NCBI GenBank assembly: GCA_037447655.1
Contig: JBBHKE010003513.1
Coordinates: 1 to 64,000 of the forward strand
From: Zygnema cylindricum
Taxonomy: Eukaryota; Streptophyta; Zygnematophyceae; Zygnematales; Zygnemataceae
DNA: 64,000 nucleotides
Reading direction: 5' to 3'
The first letter of the stretch is position 1, and every line of letters begins with the position of its first letter. Below the pieces are notes generated by a model that worked only from the letters and a program-made list of their open reading frames with translations, had not been told where the DNA came from and did no database searches. Positions 43,682-55,244 of the stretch are shown here, one piece after another. A program made the position numbers and the translations under genes.

Positions 43682-44074
43682 CTATTCCCAATTTTTTTTG
43701 TCATTTTTTGCAGTTTTTGGTTCTGTTATGATTTCCACAAGCGGAACTCTAGTCGAGATCCTAGCTCCCCTCACCATCGTTGTTCCTTTTCCCTTCTCCC
43801 CTTTCCCCCCTTCCATGGCAATAGTTTTAACTTCACCTTTCGTTGCATCTAATGTATAGTTGGTTTTCTGGAAAGATATGTATGAATCTCTATAGTGAGT
43901 TCTTTCAAATCTCGGTGGCGGACACCTCACTTGTCCCGAAAAAATTCCCCATAAGTGCTTTTCGAAAAGAAATCCCTTCATCGTAAACTCCCAATAAGTG
44001 AAGTCTGTTCCATTGAACATAGGCACCCTAGATAGTGGACCCATATCCTGAAATTCTATAGGCTCGATTGCCAC
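43682..44074 (-). pseudogene. Copia F gag N-part
   Basis: Reads from a GTG at 44074 inside the LTR: VAIEPIEFQ, then across the primer site DMGPLSRV and PMFNGTDFTYWEFTMKGFLFEKHLWGIFSG. The remainder (GGKGEKGKGTTMVRG) is not gag-like and the frame ends at 43682. Gag core sequence between 43260 and 43680 is broken. Confidence 0.7.
44035..44048 (-). promoter_or_regulatory. Copia F primer-binding site, half-tRNA iMet type
   Basis: Minus strand GGATATGGGTCCAC directly after the LTR end TTTCA; 12 of 14 bases match the complement of the initiator tRNA-Met anticodon region (GGTTATGGGCCCAC). Confidence 0.65.
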
Positions 44075-45209
44075 ATAGAATATGCAAATCTCAAAAACCT
44101 TATCCCAATAGTGCTAACTCTAAGTTAATATAAACCCAAATGATAGACCCCTTGATAATCAAAACCCCATTAAAGCTTCATCCAAGTGAAATTAGACTTT
44201 GTGTGTGCACATTTTCACCACAGAATGCAAAGTTAGAATATGAGTTTTTGATAACATTCCCCAATTTGAATTTCCTTTAAAAATGCAGCCACCGTGGTAG
44301 GCAAACACTCTTAGTGACTATTAACTTGTGTAGCTTGGACTCCATTGAATCCGTAGCAAAAAGAATCACTGAAAATGGTCAACTGATTTGATAATTATGG
44401 CCTGCCAAAGTTTGCCTTTTATACAAGATGCTCTTTAGGAGAGGCGGCTATCTACCCAAAATATTCTTTGTCCTAACCCCTCTCTAAACCCCCTTGTACT
44501 GAGGTAGTGACCAATCAAAATAGTGTACCGTACAAGAAAGTACAGGTCTCAGAGTACTTTTTGTACGGTTCGTGTACGGCTTCGTCATAATGTGACATCT
44601 GTCACATTCGGACTAGATATTGTGCTCTCGAAGATTTTGTAAACCTTTCAGATGTTACCACGTGTCTTCGAGAGTGGCGATGCCCAAAAACGCCAAATCC
44701 CCCACTCCAAAATCCAAGCTCGCACCGCGATCGTTCGATGAAGACCAACATTTAGTTATAGCCGTTGCAATAAAATGTCGTTTCGTTGATTCCGTGCGAT
44801 CCGAATTCCGTGCAGTCTAATTCATATTCGTGTACTGTCTAACCCGTAATCTGTTAAATGAAACATTTTACGTTCTTTTTGTTTATATATTTATCGAACC
44901 CTATATAATCTAGCAACGATCTTAGACTATAGGATAAGGCTACCGTCTATCGAGAATTTGATAGACGGTAGGAACGAAGATCAAATCCTGGGTGCGTCAT
45001 GACCATTTTGGTAAACCTACCAAAATCTGTAGCCTGTCTCTCTCTTTGGGTAGCATGGGCAGCCATGGCTTCTTGCTTCCTCTCTAACCTTTAGTGATTG
45101 CGATAACTGTAGGGGTTTAGAGAGTCGAGCGAGAAGCAGGCTGCTTTTGCCCACTTCCTCTTATTTATTTTTCCTTAATTTAGACTTAGAAAATACATAC
45201 ATTTCAACA
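44049..45209 (-). repeat. Copia F 5' LTR (1161 bp)
   Basis: Minus strand from TGTTGAAATG at 45209 to GAATTTCA at 44049. The part 44290-44580 aligns with the D LTR (2440-2750) and 44650-45172 with the partner LTR. A TATATAAAC-like box lies near 44880-44895 on the minus strand and a perfect 12-bp hairpin at 44940-44971. Confidence 0.75.
44940..44971. repeat. Perfect 12-bp hairpin in the F LTR
   Basis: Arms CTACCGTCTATC (44940-44951) and GATAGACGGTAG (44960-44971), loop GAGAATTT. The partner LTR at about 42010 and the LTR at 49681-50045 keep degraded versions. Confidence 0.85.
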
Positions 45210-45539
45210 TCAATCATACCCACTTGTTATTTTAACCCTGTGTTGTCACCTAAATACACCCATCGTTATAACTTTTGAAATATAACTCCAAAATGCATTA
45301 TTCTTTCGCAAATATCCACCAAATTTAGTACTCTATAATCATAAAATCTTAATACCCCATTTCGAACAAGTTTGATCCTCTATGACTGTTACATCATCCC
45401 CTCTTTATTTTTAACTAACCTGAGTTAAAACACCTTCAATTCTCAAGATGAGACTTCAATATATTATCACTCCGATACCTTTGCTAAAACTCATAATTTT
45501 TATCTTCTAAAGTGAACTTATCTTCCGGCCTTCCTAGAA
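45210..45539. other. No gene recognised
   Basis: AT-rich sequence between the F LTR and the Gypsy C-terminus; possibly the Gypsy 3' untranslated part. Confidence 0.4.
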
Positions 45540-47330
45540 GTTCACTTGCCAAAATATAATATCGCCAACCTTGAATCGTTGACCAACCAAATCTATTACC
45601 CATCTGTGGACTTCAGGTTCTATAATTATTGAGGGATCCAATTCTAATTCTCCTTTAGCTGGTCAATGATTTGTTGGTTTCAATATGCTGATGTGTATCA
45701 CTGGATAAATTTTTGTTGAAGGCTGAAAGTCTAATTTGATAGCAATAATCGATATCATCTCGATTACGGTAAATGCTCCAATGTATTTAGGAGCAAATTT
45801 CCCAGTAGGATCCGATTGTCCCTCGATCTTGCACCCGTAATGAGTTGTAGAAAGCCAAACCTTGTCACGTGTGTTTACCACTCAATCACCTCGTTCACGG
45901 TAAACATTTAATTCTTGCCTCCTTTGTGCCTCCATTAATGTAACCCGAACTGTTTCCCGAATTGTTTTCCAAACTGTTTGAACATATTGTTAAAACTTTG
46001 TTTTAGAACCTCTATTCTCCTGATTGACCCTTGTTATTAAGTCCAATGCTTCCATGGGTCAGTATCCGTATGCGACTTCAAATGTTTTGAATCTTGTACT
46101 AGCATGTTTACATGAATTGTGTGCAAATTCCATTAATGGAAGTTTAGATTCCCATATACTATGAACTTCCATGCAAACAATCCTAAACATTTCCTCCAAA
46201 GTTCGGTTCATCTTTTTCCTCCAAAGTTCGATTCATCTTTTATGTCTGTCGATCGGTTTGAGGATGATAAGAGGTATTGTTTTTAATTCAGTGTCTAAAT
46301 TTTGTTGGTTCTTTCTAAAATCTGAGCGTAAATTTATAATCCCATCCCTATCACTGACTATAGACAAAGGGACTCCATGATGTCTGACCACGTTGTTAAA
46401 ACAAAAACTTTGCAATATATACATCTGAATGAGTAGTTTTGCAAGGAATAAAGATTGCCATTTTTCTGAACCTATCGAGTACGACCATAATCTTGTCGTT
46501 TTTTTTAGATGTAGTTTGCAACCTGACAATAAAATACATACTAAGAGATTCCAATGGTCTTTTAGGGATATCCAAAGGTTTTAAGATACCTTTAGGTTTT
46601 TGGTTACTAGGTTTACTCTATTGGTAAGGGACACAACTTTCCACGTGTTTCGACACCTCATTTGCCATCACGGACCAAAACAATCTACTCTGCAATTGAC
46701 TATGAGTTTTATCTCGATTTAGATGTCCTAAACGCTCAGGAGCCTCCTATAAAAGTTGTTTTCTTAAATATCCCACTTCAGGAATGCATAATCTATCCCC
46801 TATTTGCAAATACTAAACCATCCTCTAGCATAAAGTTTTTGACATGCCTCTCATTCAATGTGTCACAATTCCCTCCGGAAATATTCTTGCAAATCACAGC
46901 AAAATAAAGATATTTATCCCAACTATTTCTAACAGCATCTAAAAACAATTCATTTTGAACCGTAACACTTATTTCAAAAAATTTACTTAAATAATTTGCA
47001 ACTACATTTGTCTTCCCAGAAATATGTTTGACATTGAATTTAAAATATGATAATTTTTGTATCCACCTAACTTGTCTACCAGTCATAATTCGTGCATTGC
47101 TTAATCACTGTAGATAGAAAAGTGACTTATTATCACAATGAATTGTAAATTCTTTATTAGGCAAATAATAACCTTATTTTACCAATGCATAAACAATTGC
47201 AAGTAATTCTTTTTTATGTTTTGGATAGTTCTTTTCAGCATCACTAAATTTTATAGACTCAAAAGCAATAGGATGAAAGTGTTTGTCGACTTTTTAACTT
47301 ATGTCAACACCTAGTGACTTTTTAACTCAG
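45540..47330 (-). mobile_element. Gypsy (Ty3) pol fragment, RNase H to integrase end
   Basis: Minus strand: RNase H (HPIAFESIKFSDAEKNYP, LLAIVYALVK, FTIHCDNKSLFYLQ), MTGRQVRWIQKLSYFKFNVK and HISGKTNVVANYLSKF. The integrase zinc and core regions follow, with VVRHHGVPLSIVSDRDG (second catalytic Asp) and an NRTLEEMFRIVCMEVH-like helix near 46190. The C-terminus DKVWLSTTHYGCKIEGQSDP, KYIGAFTVIEMIS and PVIHISILKP ends it. Stops and shifts are throughout. No LTR found. Confidence 0.8.
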
Positions 47331-47421
47331 TGACTATGACATGTAAGAAAACTGTATAATGATTATCGACTTAACTTGAGATAGAATACAAAATACCCTT
47401 TTTCAACGCTCCTCTTATTTT

Positions 47422-48513
47422 CTAGTCTATCATTTGCTTTAGTCCACACTTCTCCCTACAAAATATCAATTTGGGAAAAAGAACCGGATTAGCCATTATA
47501 TCTCCTACCATTTCTCCATCCGGTCTATATTCCAACCTAATTATTTTATTCTCAATCTTCTTCATAACAAAACTCAAACGAATATCCATATGTTTTGCTT
47601 TAAAGTGATGCTTAGGGTTTGTTGCAATTGTAATTGCAGCTTGATTATCACAAAATATCTTTGCACTCCACATTCATATATCGAAGTTATTGAAGCAAAG
47701 ATTTCACCCACATTAATTCTTTCACAGCCAAACAAGAGGCCATATACTTAGCCTCCATAGTAGATAGACCAATCACCTTTTGTTGCTTGCTGCTATAACA
47801 ACAAGCTCTATTCCCAACATACAACACATATCTAGAAGTAAATCTCGACATCGGAGCATCCCTATAACCCGCATCACTCGAAGTGGTGATGTCAGTTTTA
47901 ACCCCTCCTAAATGCAACCACAAATCTCTTATTCCTATCAAGTACCGCATGATCCTTTTGTCCGCTTCCTAATCTTTCTTCCTAGGATCATTTAAATCCT
48001 ACTTAGTATCCCTACATTTGTTGCAATTTTAAGATGAGTACATTTCATAAAATATATCAATCTACCGACAACCTGTCTATACGGAATAGTTTTCATAAAC
48101 TTGCTTTACTTAGGTCCTAACTCATTATCCAAGATCAAGACTCCCTCTTTTGAGCTCCCCTCATTTCCCTTTTTTAAGTCTATTGGAGTCGTACAACTAT
48201 TTGCTTTATCCATTTGAAAAATTTTAAGCATATTTCCTATCGCTTCTTTTTGAATTAATCTTCTTCATCCCTCTTCATCTGAATTCCCAAAACATACATT
48301 CTCTCCCCCAAGTCTTTCATTTAAAATCTATTATTTATACCTTTTTTTCAATATATTGGTTTTGTCCATTGATTTACTAAAAACAAGCAAATCATCAATA
48401 TAGATGGGAATGAAAATTTTTACCTTCCTCGTCCACAAATAGATATATGGAATTATCCAAACTGATTGAATATAATTGAAAATCGTCAAAACTCGTCCTA
48501 CTTTTTGTTCCAT
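47422..48513 (-). pseudogene. Copia G RT C-half and RNase H
   Basis: Pieces: IFIPIYIDDLLVFSKSMDK (YIDD in place of YVDD) at 48450-48360, then MRYLIGIRDLWLHLGG, SSDAGYRDAPMSRFTSRYV, TMEAKYMASCLAVKE, IFCDNQAAITIATNPKHHF and MDIRLSFV. Four or more frame breaks. Confidence 0.78.
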
Positions 48514-48721
48514 TGGCGTGTAGCTTGCCTTAGTCCATAAAGAGACTTTATCATTCCGACTGTCGCAAGAAGATCTCTTTTTCTAATTCTCTGTGTAAAA
48601 AATTTGTGTTGATATCCATCTGGTATACTTCTATGGCTTCCGTTGCAGCTAGACTAAGTAGAATCCGGACTGAGAAAAATCTTACAACCGGAGCGAAGGT
48701 CTCCTCATAATCGATTCCCTC

Positions 48722-49351
48722 CTACTGTGTGAACCCCTTAGCCACCAATCCGGCCTTGTATCGCACAATAGTGTTATCACGATTGAGTTTCAACTTAAAA
48801 GCCCACTTGCATCCTATGGGCTTTATGTTCGGAGGACAATCCACCATTTCCCATGTGTTTGCTTCCATATTGGAAGCCATCTCATCATCAATGGTTGTCA
48901 TCCATCTACTACGTTCTGCACTATTAACTGTTTCTGAGTAAGTCAGGGGTTTGCTCAAGTGTGACATCTTAGTTACCTTGTTGTTCACTTGTGTCTCTAC
49001 AAGTCTCTTATGGCTTCTCTTTCCTCCTTCAAACGACGATGCTGAAATAGAGGGTAATCTCTGATTTATCCGAACGACTTCATCTTCTCCCCTATCTGTG
49101 GAGCCCATCTCCGGACGTTCATCGTCCTCTTCCGGTCTTTCCTCGTTTTCTTCTTCCGTTTGAACCGGAAGCACTGATTTCAAGAGAGGGTCACTCTCGA
49201 TCAGATTTTTCTCTTCTTCTGCAAGGTCAAGATGAATCACAATTCGATAAGAAGAATATGAATCTAACTCTTTTTTGGATTCAATTATAATTCTAACCGG
49301 TTTAGTGTATTTAAAGGGATCTATAGACTTTATTTCATCCATGACTACCAA
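48722..49351 (-). pseudogene. Copia G INT-RT linker and RT start (209 codons)
   Basis: An open frame with an acidic linker (TEEENEERPEEDDERPEMG, then STDRGEDEVVRI), the conserved basic motif SISASSFEGGKRSHKRLV, then PLTYSETVNSAERSRW, MASNMEANTWEMVDCPPNI and KWAFKLKLNRDNTIVRYKAG ending VAKGFTQ. The next residues are in another frame. Confidence 0.78.
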
Positions 49352-49394
49352 ATGTTTAACTATAATGATGTCTTCTCTTTCGAGATCATAAACC

Positions 49395-49680
49395 CTATAT
49401 CCTTTTTATCTTTGCATCATACCCAAGTAGGTATCTCTGCTCCCCCCTTGCATATAACTTCCAATCAGAATTTTTTGTGTATAGACTTAACATTTTACTT
49501 TCGAACACCATTAAATGTGAAATACTACGTTTTGTCCCTGTCCATCTTTCATAAGGTGTTTGTCCTTTTTTCGCCGAGGTAAGGACTTTATTTCTGAGAT
49601 AGTTAGCACAATTCATAGCTTCTGCCCAAAACAATTTTCTTATGTTTTTATTCGTTTACATACTACGGGCAATATCACTT
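49395..49680 (-). pseudogene. Copia G integrase tail
   Basis: LFWAEAMNCANYLRNKVLTS, TPYERWTGTKRSISHLMVF and LLGYDAKIKRI. The catalytic core lies beyond the break at 49680 and is absent. Confidence 0.75.
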
Positions 49681-50045
49681 TGTAGAAATTAAAGGTTTTT
49701 TTAGTATCTTCTAGGTTTTGTAAAAGAAAAAATGCAAAAAAGAGTTAGAGGGAGTCTGCCTCTAACTCCTCTCCTCAAACTTTCACACTTGTCCCAGTCA
49801 CTGAAAGTTGGAGAGGGAGCTAGAGCCATGGCTACCTATGCTATCTAGAGGAAGACATGCAGTAGTTTGGTAGATTTACTAAAAAGGTTATTGACGGACC
49901 CATGATTTGATCATGGAACCTGCTAGCCGTCAAAGTTGTCGGTAGCCGGTAGCTTTAACCTATTAGTCTAGGACTAGTGATAGATGATATAGGGTTTGAT
50001 AATTATATAAATGTTTACACGTAGATTAATTCATCTAACGGAATA
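49681..50045 (+). repeat. D/F-type LTR fragment, opposite orientation
   Basis: Starts TGTAGAAATTAAAGG and follows the D/F LTR in sense direction (GTCACTGAAAGTTGGAGAG, GAGCCATGGC, GGTAGATTTACTAAAA, TATAGGGTTTGATAA). The 3' two thirds are missing; the LysM-copy sequence follows. Confidence 0.78.
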
Positions 50046-50179
50046 GCAGAACATAGATAGAGTTTGTTTTGTAAGTGAATCGAACATCTCGAAACGGATA
50101 TCTCGCATTTGTTTCAAATGTGAAACAAATACCACGCATTTGATCCTCTTTGTTGCCGGAGCATCTCTGTAGAAGCAAA

Positions 50180-50370
50180 CTGACAATGGAGGAGGGAGGG
50201 GGATGATAGACGAGGAGAGGGTGGGGGAGATGGGGAAAAGAGAGGGAGGGGAGAGGAGAGGGAGGAAGGAGAGGAGGAGAGGGAGAGGAAAGGGAGGGGG
50301 AGGGGGAGGGAGAGGGGGGGGGGGTGAGGGGGAGAGAGGGAGAAGGGAGTGGGGGAGGGGGGAGAAACAA
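50180..50370. repeat. Polypurine GGGAGG tract
   Basis: About 190 bp nearly pure purine on the plus strand. Open frames on both strands here are compositional artefacts. Confidence 0.9.
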
Positions 50371-50821
50371 TCGAGAACACAGTGAACATAAATATTTAAT
50401 GGAGTGAAATGGCCAACTTAAATACAAAAAAAACAAAACTTCCATAACATGCCGAAAATAAACAAATCCCACCTTCAAATGCTAATATTATTGTTAATCT
50501 TTTTTTCACAATTCCAAATTTATGGAAAATGGACAAGAATGGAAGCCTACATATTCCAATCGTTTTTATTAAAAGAAAATGGGGACGACAATCCAAACTT
50601 TTCAAACAACAACTTCTCAACTTGTCAGTTTGTCACACTTCTCTTTTTGAGTTTCCAAACTTGTTATTGTTTTATTCATTTTAAGTGTTACAACTAAGAT
50701 TAGTTAATTCAATTTTTTTTAGATTTGTTTGAGTTCTTTTATAATGGTAACCTCTTTAATCTCTTCCTTCTCCATCTCTCTTTTTTTTTTTTTTTTTTCT
50801 TTATCTAAAATCTTTTTGCAG

Positions 50822-51032
50822 ATATTTTGAGTGTCACCTCTTGTGCATCCCAAAAGGTTGTGAAATAAGTCTCATAAAAAAGACTTAATGGATACCCCAA
50901 AATTGTAAAACATACTATTTTGCTAACACTGGAAAATATTTCAGATCCTTAAATGGTTTTGCTTGCACAGATTCAAATCTTAAATTTCTGAATCGAATTT
51001 TTGTTCCAAATGAAAAAAAATGTCTAACGTAA
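50822..51032 (+). pseudogene. Duplicated last exon of the LysM gene (copy 3, inverted)
   Basis: After an intact TTTTTGCAG acceptor the start reads IF-stop, so it is dead. Further on PQNCKTYYFANTGKYF, LNGFACTDSNLKFLNR and IFVPNEKKC align with the parent's LysM exon, and the stop follows at the same place. Flanking similarity to the parent extends over about 50400-52000 in inverted order, including the polypurine tracts and GCAAACTGCAAAC-type words. Confidence 0.78.
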
Positions 51033-51839
51033 GAGCTGTGGAGATAAAAAATACGATGTATTTGGATTAAAACTAGAACGCTTATATACTCACAATTGGA
51101 GAAGTCGTTAGGAGGCGACTATTAGATTAGGAACGTGAGAGGGGAAGGAAGGAAGGGGGGAGAGAGGGCGAGGAATGTTACAAATTCATACTTTTAAGAG
51201 ATAAAGCTATTTTTTTAGACATGAAAATTTCCGACCGCACATGGAAAATTCAATTTCCGCAAGATTTGGTACAGTTTTTAATTTACAATCGGATATATTA
51301 AGTTTTCAAATTTTCATGTAGTGTTGCACAATGTAAGGACATATTAACCCGTTTTTAAAAGCCCGAAATATAATTTGATTAAAGACATGCCAAAAGAAAA
51401 AAAAAATACCATATTTAAAACACATCTGAAGTTTTCGTATAACCATCTCAATAGAGATGGCAATTAAACAAATAACATTCTAGTATTTTAAAAGTGAGAA
51501 AGGACATATTGTTTGTACTTTTATGGTGATGATATGGTAATTCGTGTTATTCAAACTGGATGTAGAAATTAGCAGTTATAGTTTGCAAATTGTAAATTGC
51601 ACTTTGGCGTTTGGAGTTTAGGGCTTTTGTTTTCAGGGTTGTTTCTTGTTGTTTGCCATTTTTTTTTGCAGTCTATTATTTGCCGTTTGATAATAGCCGT
51701 TTGTTCTTCACCGTTTTTTACTTACCGTTAGTCATTGCCATTTGTATTTGCCATTTGGACTTTACAAGTTGGCGTTTGCAGTTTGTCGCATGCAAGCACC
51801 TATTAGTAACTTGCTAGTTTTAACATGCGATTTGATGTT

Positions 51840-51915
51840 TTCCGGGAGAGGGAGAGAGGGAGAGGAAGGGAGAGAGGGAGTGGGAGAAGAAGAGGGAGAG
51901 GGAGGGGGAGGGGGA
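51840..51915. repeat. GGGAGA tract of the inverted copy
   Basis: Purine tract at the same relative place as 28140-28245 of the parent locus. Confidence 0.88.
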
Positions 51916-52049
51916 ACACGTTTTTAATAACACCTCTTTAAAATCATGCATAACATATGTTATGTGTAATATAAAATGTTTCCTTTGCTACTATTAATCC
52001 TCATTGTAATCTTGGATTTCACCACATGTATGCACTTATTGATACATTT

Positions 52050-52787
52050 TTTTAGCCAAAAAGATATATTTACATCGTTTTGTAGATCTGCATTGGAATA
52101 TTTTTATCATAAATGAAAGCTTGAAATTGGCTTTTTCTCTATACGATTTACAAAACCACAAACAGATAGCTAAAAACAAACAGGGAACTGCCTCAATTGA
52201 AAACTTTATTCCGAATATAAATAAAAGGAAGAGAGAAAGTTTATGCAAACAGGCTACTAAAATGTGGAGGGTGAATCTTAACCAGCTAGAGAAAACCGAT
52301 GAGTTTATAACTGCTTTAGTGCTCTTTATTTTTAAATTTGAATTTTGTCAAGTTCAGGCATCCCCAATTCTAGGATAATACTCCGAATTGCCTCTAGGGT
52401 ATTTGTTCAACATGTGCTCCGTTGAATTTGGTGCTTTAGAACTCTGCACAACATCATTCAAATTAATCATTTTTAGATTTGTTTCAGCAAAATCTAAGAA
52501 CACCTAAATGTTGTAAATATTGGAAATTTATCATTATACATTCACTCCTTTTTTATTAATCTAAAGTTTACGGAAAAATTATAATTATAAAAGTGTGAAA
52601 TTCAAAGAAAATACTCTTACTTTGAGCTTTATTATTCGTGAAAGGAAGTCCTCTCAACGGGTGAAGATTGATTAGCTCAAGGTGAACCGCATGTCATTGA
52701 CTTTGTCTATCCTCTGTTGAGGTGACCTACCAGAATGGAAAATTTCCAATTTATGATTTGATCTACATTTTCGCGTTCAAAACACAT
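52050..52787. other. No gene recognised
   Basis: AT-rich left flank of Copia H. A plus-strand open frame (52121-52378) has no recognisable domain. Confidence 0.5.
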
Positions 52788-53260
52788 TGTAAAAGGATCA
52801 CTAAATCCTCACGTCTTACAAAGTTATCGCACAGCAGAAGCATTCACCATTAATCACACACATAAGAACATTCACAGATCACATCGGCCAATATAAAAAT
52901 ATATTACACCGAAGATTTTCTATACATAATTTCTCATCCATTTTCTTACTTAACCTTTTACCCAATCTGACTACTATATTAATCTACAGAACACACAACA
53001 AACTTTAGAATACACGGCATAGAAAACGTGCCTCTCAAACACCTCACTGTAATTCAACATTTGGCAACAATACTGAAACAGTGAGCTGGTCCGCACACGC
53101 GGTACCACGCAACACTACGAACCAAAACAAACGTATAACAAGTATACGTCTGTACCAAACGAACAAATGAAACGTGACGCAAACCGACACACAAGACTTA
53201 GATGCGAAATGGAAGAGAAGACTGAATCGCCTATATCCCAATTCCACAAATGTCCTAACA
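52788..53260 (-). repeat. Copia H 3' LTR
   Basis: Plus strand from TGTAAAAGGATC to GTCCTAACA (TG...CA in both readings). Same length as 58317-58789. Confidence 0.95.
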
Positions 53261-53271
53261 TTCCCCCTCTC
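53261..53271 (-). promoter_or_regulatory. Copia H polypurine tract
   Basis: GAGAGGGGGAA on the minus strand, directly before the 3' LTR. Confidence 0.85.
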
Positions 53272-53327
53272 GTTGTGGAATACTCTCACAACAAGCATAT
53301 CTTAGGCCTACCTCTTACAAAGACATC

Positions 53328-53558
53328 CTATATCGCTGACTTAGTAAGCATGTCAGCTGCTTCCTCTACACTAAGAACAAAGACCAATTCAAGTTCCTTT
53401 TCTCTCACTAAATCTTGAATAAAATGCCATTGAATTTTGATATGTTTAGTCCTTTTATGAAATACAGGATTTCTAATTAGTGCCATAGAACTCATTCTAT
53501 CAGAAAATACTTTCATACACCCTAGTGAAATGCCTAACTCTCCAAGCATTTCTTTCAC
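53328..53558 (-). pseudogene. Copia H RNase H C-terminus
   Basis: KEMLGELGISLGCMKVFSDR, then MALIRNPVFHKRTKHIKIQWHFIQDLV and VLSVEEAADMLTKSA: the standard copia C-terminal end. Separated from the main RT/RNase H frame by the duplication. Confidence 0.8.
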
Positions 53559-53583
53559 CTAAACTGCAGCCTTCGAGGCATGA

Positions 53584-53893
53584 GAGGCAGACATATAATT
53601 GGCCTTTGTAGAACTTAAGGCCACAGTCGGCTGGAGCTTGGAACTCCATAAAATAACAGCTTCACCGAATATAAATGCATATTTGGAAGTTGATTTTCTG
53701 GAATCATAATCTCAACCCCAATCTGCATCAACGCATCAGAGGCAGGCATATATTTGGCCTTTGTAGAACTTAAGGCCACAGTCGGCTGGAGCTTGGAACT
53801 CCATGAAATAGCAGCTTCACCGAATATAAATGTATATCTGGAAGTTGATTTTCTGGAATCATAATCTCCTCCCCAATCTGCATCGCAGTATCC
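53584..53893 (-). repeat. 155-bp tandem duplication in RNase H
   Basis: 53584-53738 recurs at 53739-53893 with few changes. It repeats the ISWSSKLQPTVALSSTKA region. The 155-bp period is not a multiple of three, so the frame is lost. Confidence 0.92.
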
Positions 53894-54682
53894 AAAACAT
53901 TCCAAATCTCCATCCGATTGAAACACCAATCCGAGGCTGATCGTGCCAACCAAATATCGGAAGATCCGTTTCACCGCCTCCCAATACGGTTTCTTTGGTG
54001 CCTGGCAATACCTGCTGACAACAAAAACTGCAGCAGAAATATCTGGACGCGTTCCCACACTCAAATACATCAGACTGCCGATTGCTTCTCGATACGGCAC
54101 CATAACAGTCTCCAATTTTTCTGACTTAGAATATTGCACTTTCGGATCCAAAGGAGTCGAAAGCGGTTTAGCATCAGTCATAGAAAACCGTGCTAAAACC
54201 TCCTTGCAATATTGCTCCTGACTGAGCTTGATGCATCCAGATGCATCCCGAATAACCTCAATTCCTAAAATATATTTCACATCTCCCAAATCCGTCACTT
54301 TAAAATGTTGCCGCATAAATGCTTTTAAATCCATAATCACAATCAAGCTATCCGAAGTCATGATGAAGTCATCAACATAAACCGAAAATATCACTTGATT
54401 CTCACCTTCACCCTTAACATAAACACCGGAATCCGAAGTAGTCCGAACAAAACCGAAATCAATTAACACCTTATGGAGTCTTAAATACCACGTTCTCGGG
54501 GCTTGCTTCAGCCCATATAAAGACTTCCGAAGTCTCCACACAATACCGGGTTGAGAAGTCACCCCCTCTGGAACTTTCATATACACTTCCTCTTCAAGCT
54601 CACCATTCAAGAAAGCCGTCTCCACATCCATTTGATGGATGTGTTTCTTACCAGCCGCTGCCAAGGCCACAATCATTCTCAA
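53615..54682 (-). pseudogene. Copia H RT and RNase H (355-codon open frame)
   Basis: RT: MDVETAFLNGELEEEVYMKV (first Asp), [32 protein letters not shown] (YVDD), VTDLGDVKYILGIEV, PYREAIGSLMYLSVGTRPDI. RNase H: YCDADWGGDYDSRKSTSRY, then SSTKAKYM where most copia elements have SSTEAEYM, replacing acidic catalytic-site residues with Lys. The frame ends in the duplicated segment (VPSSSRLWP). The N-terminal part of RT is in another frame at 54991-54809. RT looks intact; RNase H does not. Confidence 0.85.
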
Positions 54683-54699
54683 AGAATCAAACTTAACAA

Positions 54700-55244
54700 C
54701 GGGAGCATACGTTTCAGTATAATCAACCCCCTCTCGCTTGCTGAAAACATTTACATACCAATCTCGCTTTGTACTTTATCACTTCACCAGACGCACCTGT
54801 CTTTGTCTTTAATACCCATTTGGCGTCAATAGCTTTCTTACCCGATGGTAATTCAACCTCTTCAAAAGTCCAATTATCAATAATTGACTTATATTCCTTT
54901 TCCCAAGCCGCCTTTCACTTAGTTTCCCACTCACCCGAATTTTGAGCCTCCGAATACGATTGAGGATCTCCGGAACCGGAAATTGTGTCATTCACTAGTT
55001 GCTATAAGAGGAAGTCATCCTCTTTAGCCTCCGAGATAAAGTAATTAGAGTTCGAAATGTCTCCACCAAGCCGATCATACAATAATCTGGCCGGTTTCTT
55101 CCCCTTCGTCTCACAGGTACTTCGCCGAACCACAGTCTCATCTTCTTCCTTATCATTCTCTTCCCTCACTGATGGTAAGCTACCTTTTGATTTTAATGTA
55201 GACTGAGTTCTTACTCAAGACCGAGAACTCAAAGTCGCATCGCT
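54700..55244 (-). pseudogene. Copia H INT-RT linker and RT start
   Basis: Broken frames with linker sequence (NDTISGSGDPQSYSEA-like near 54960-54990), an AIDAKWVLKTKTGASGEV-like region near 54830-54780 and YTETYAPVVKFDSLRMIVALAA near 54720-54680. Stops at 55216, 55003 and 54920. Confidence 0.6.

Larger units (their letters stand above)
41700..45209 (-). mobile_element. Copia F: internally deleted element
   Basis: A complete 5' LTR (44049-45209) and a partial 3' LTR (about 41700-42255) in the same orientation flank only about 1.8 kb with gag and no recognisable protease, integrase, RT or RNase H. The left LTR lacks both ends, so one deletion probably took pol plus the 3' LTR start. It is of the same broad family as Copia D (gag MFNGTDFTYW, HLWGIFSGQV). 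Confidence 0.75.
47402..49680 (-). mobile_element. Copia G: integrase tail to RNase H, truncated both ends
   Basis: Minus strand from DIARSM/LFWAEAMNCANYLRNK at 49680-49560 through linker, RT and RNase H to the end GLKQMID (47422). A polypurine AATAAGAGGAG-like string and a few bases of LTR start (47402-47407) follow, then Gypsy sequence. It is a relative of Copia D. On the right it is cut exactly at the start of an LTR of the opposite orientation. Confidence 0.8.

Noticed and set aside
50035-50478. Pro/Ser-rich minus-strand frames
   Set aside because: Translation of a purine tract.
52121-52378. 85-codon plus-strand frame
   Set aside because: No domain, AT-rich background, no splice or homology support.
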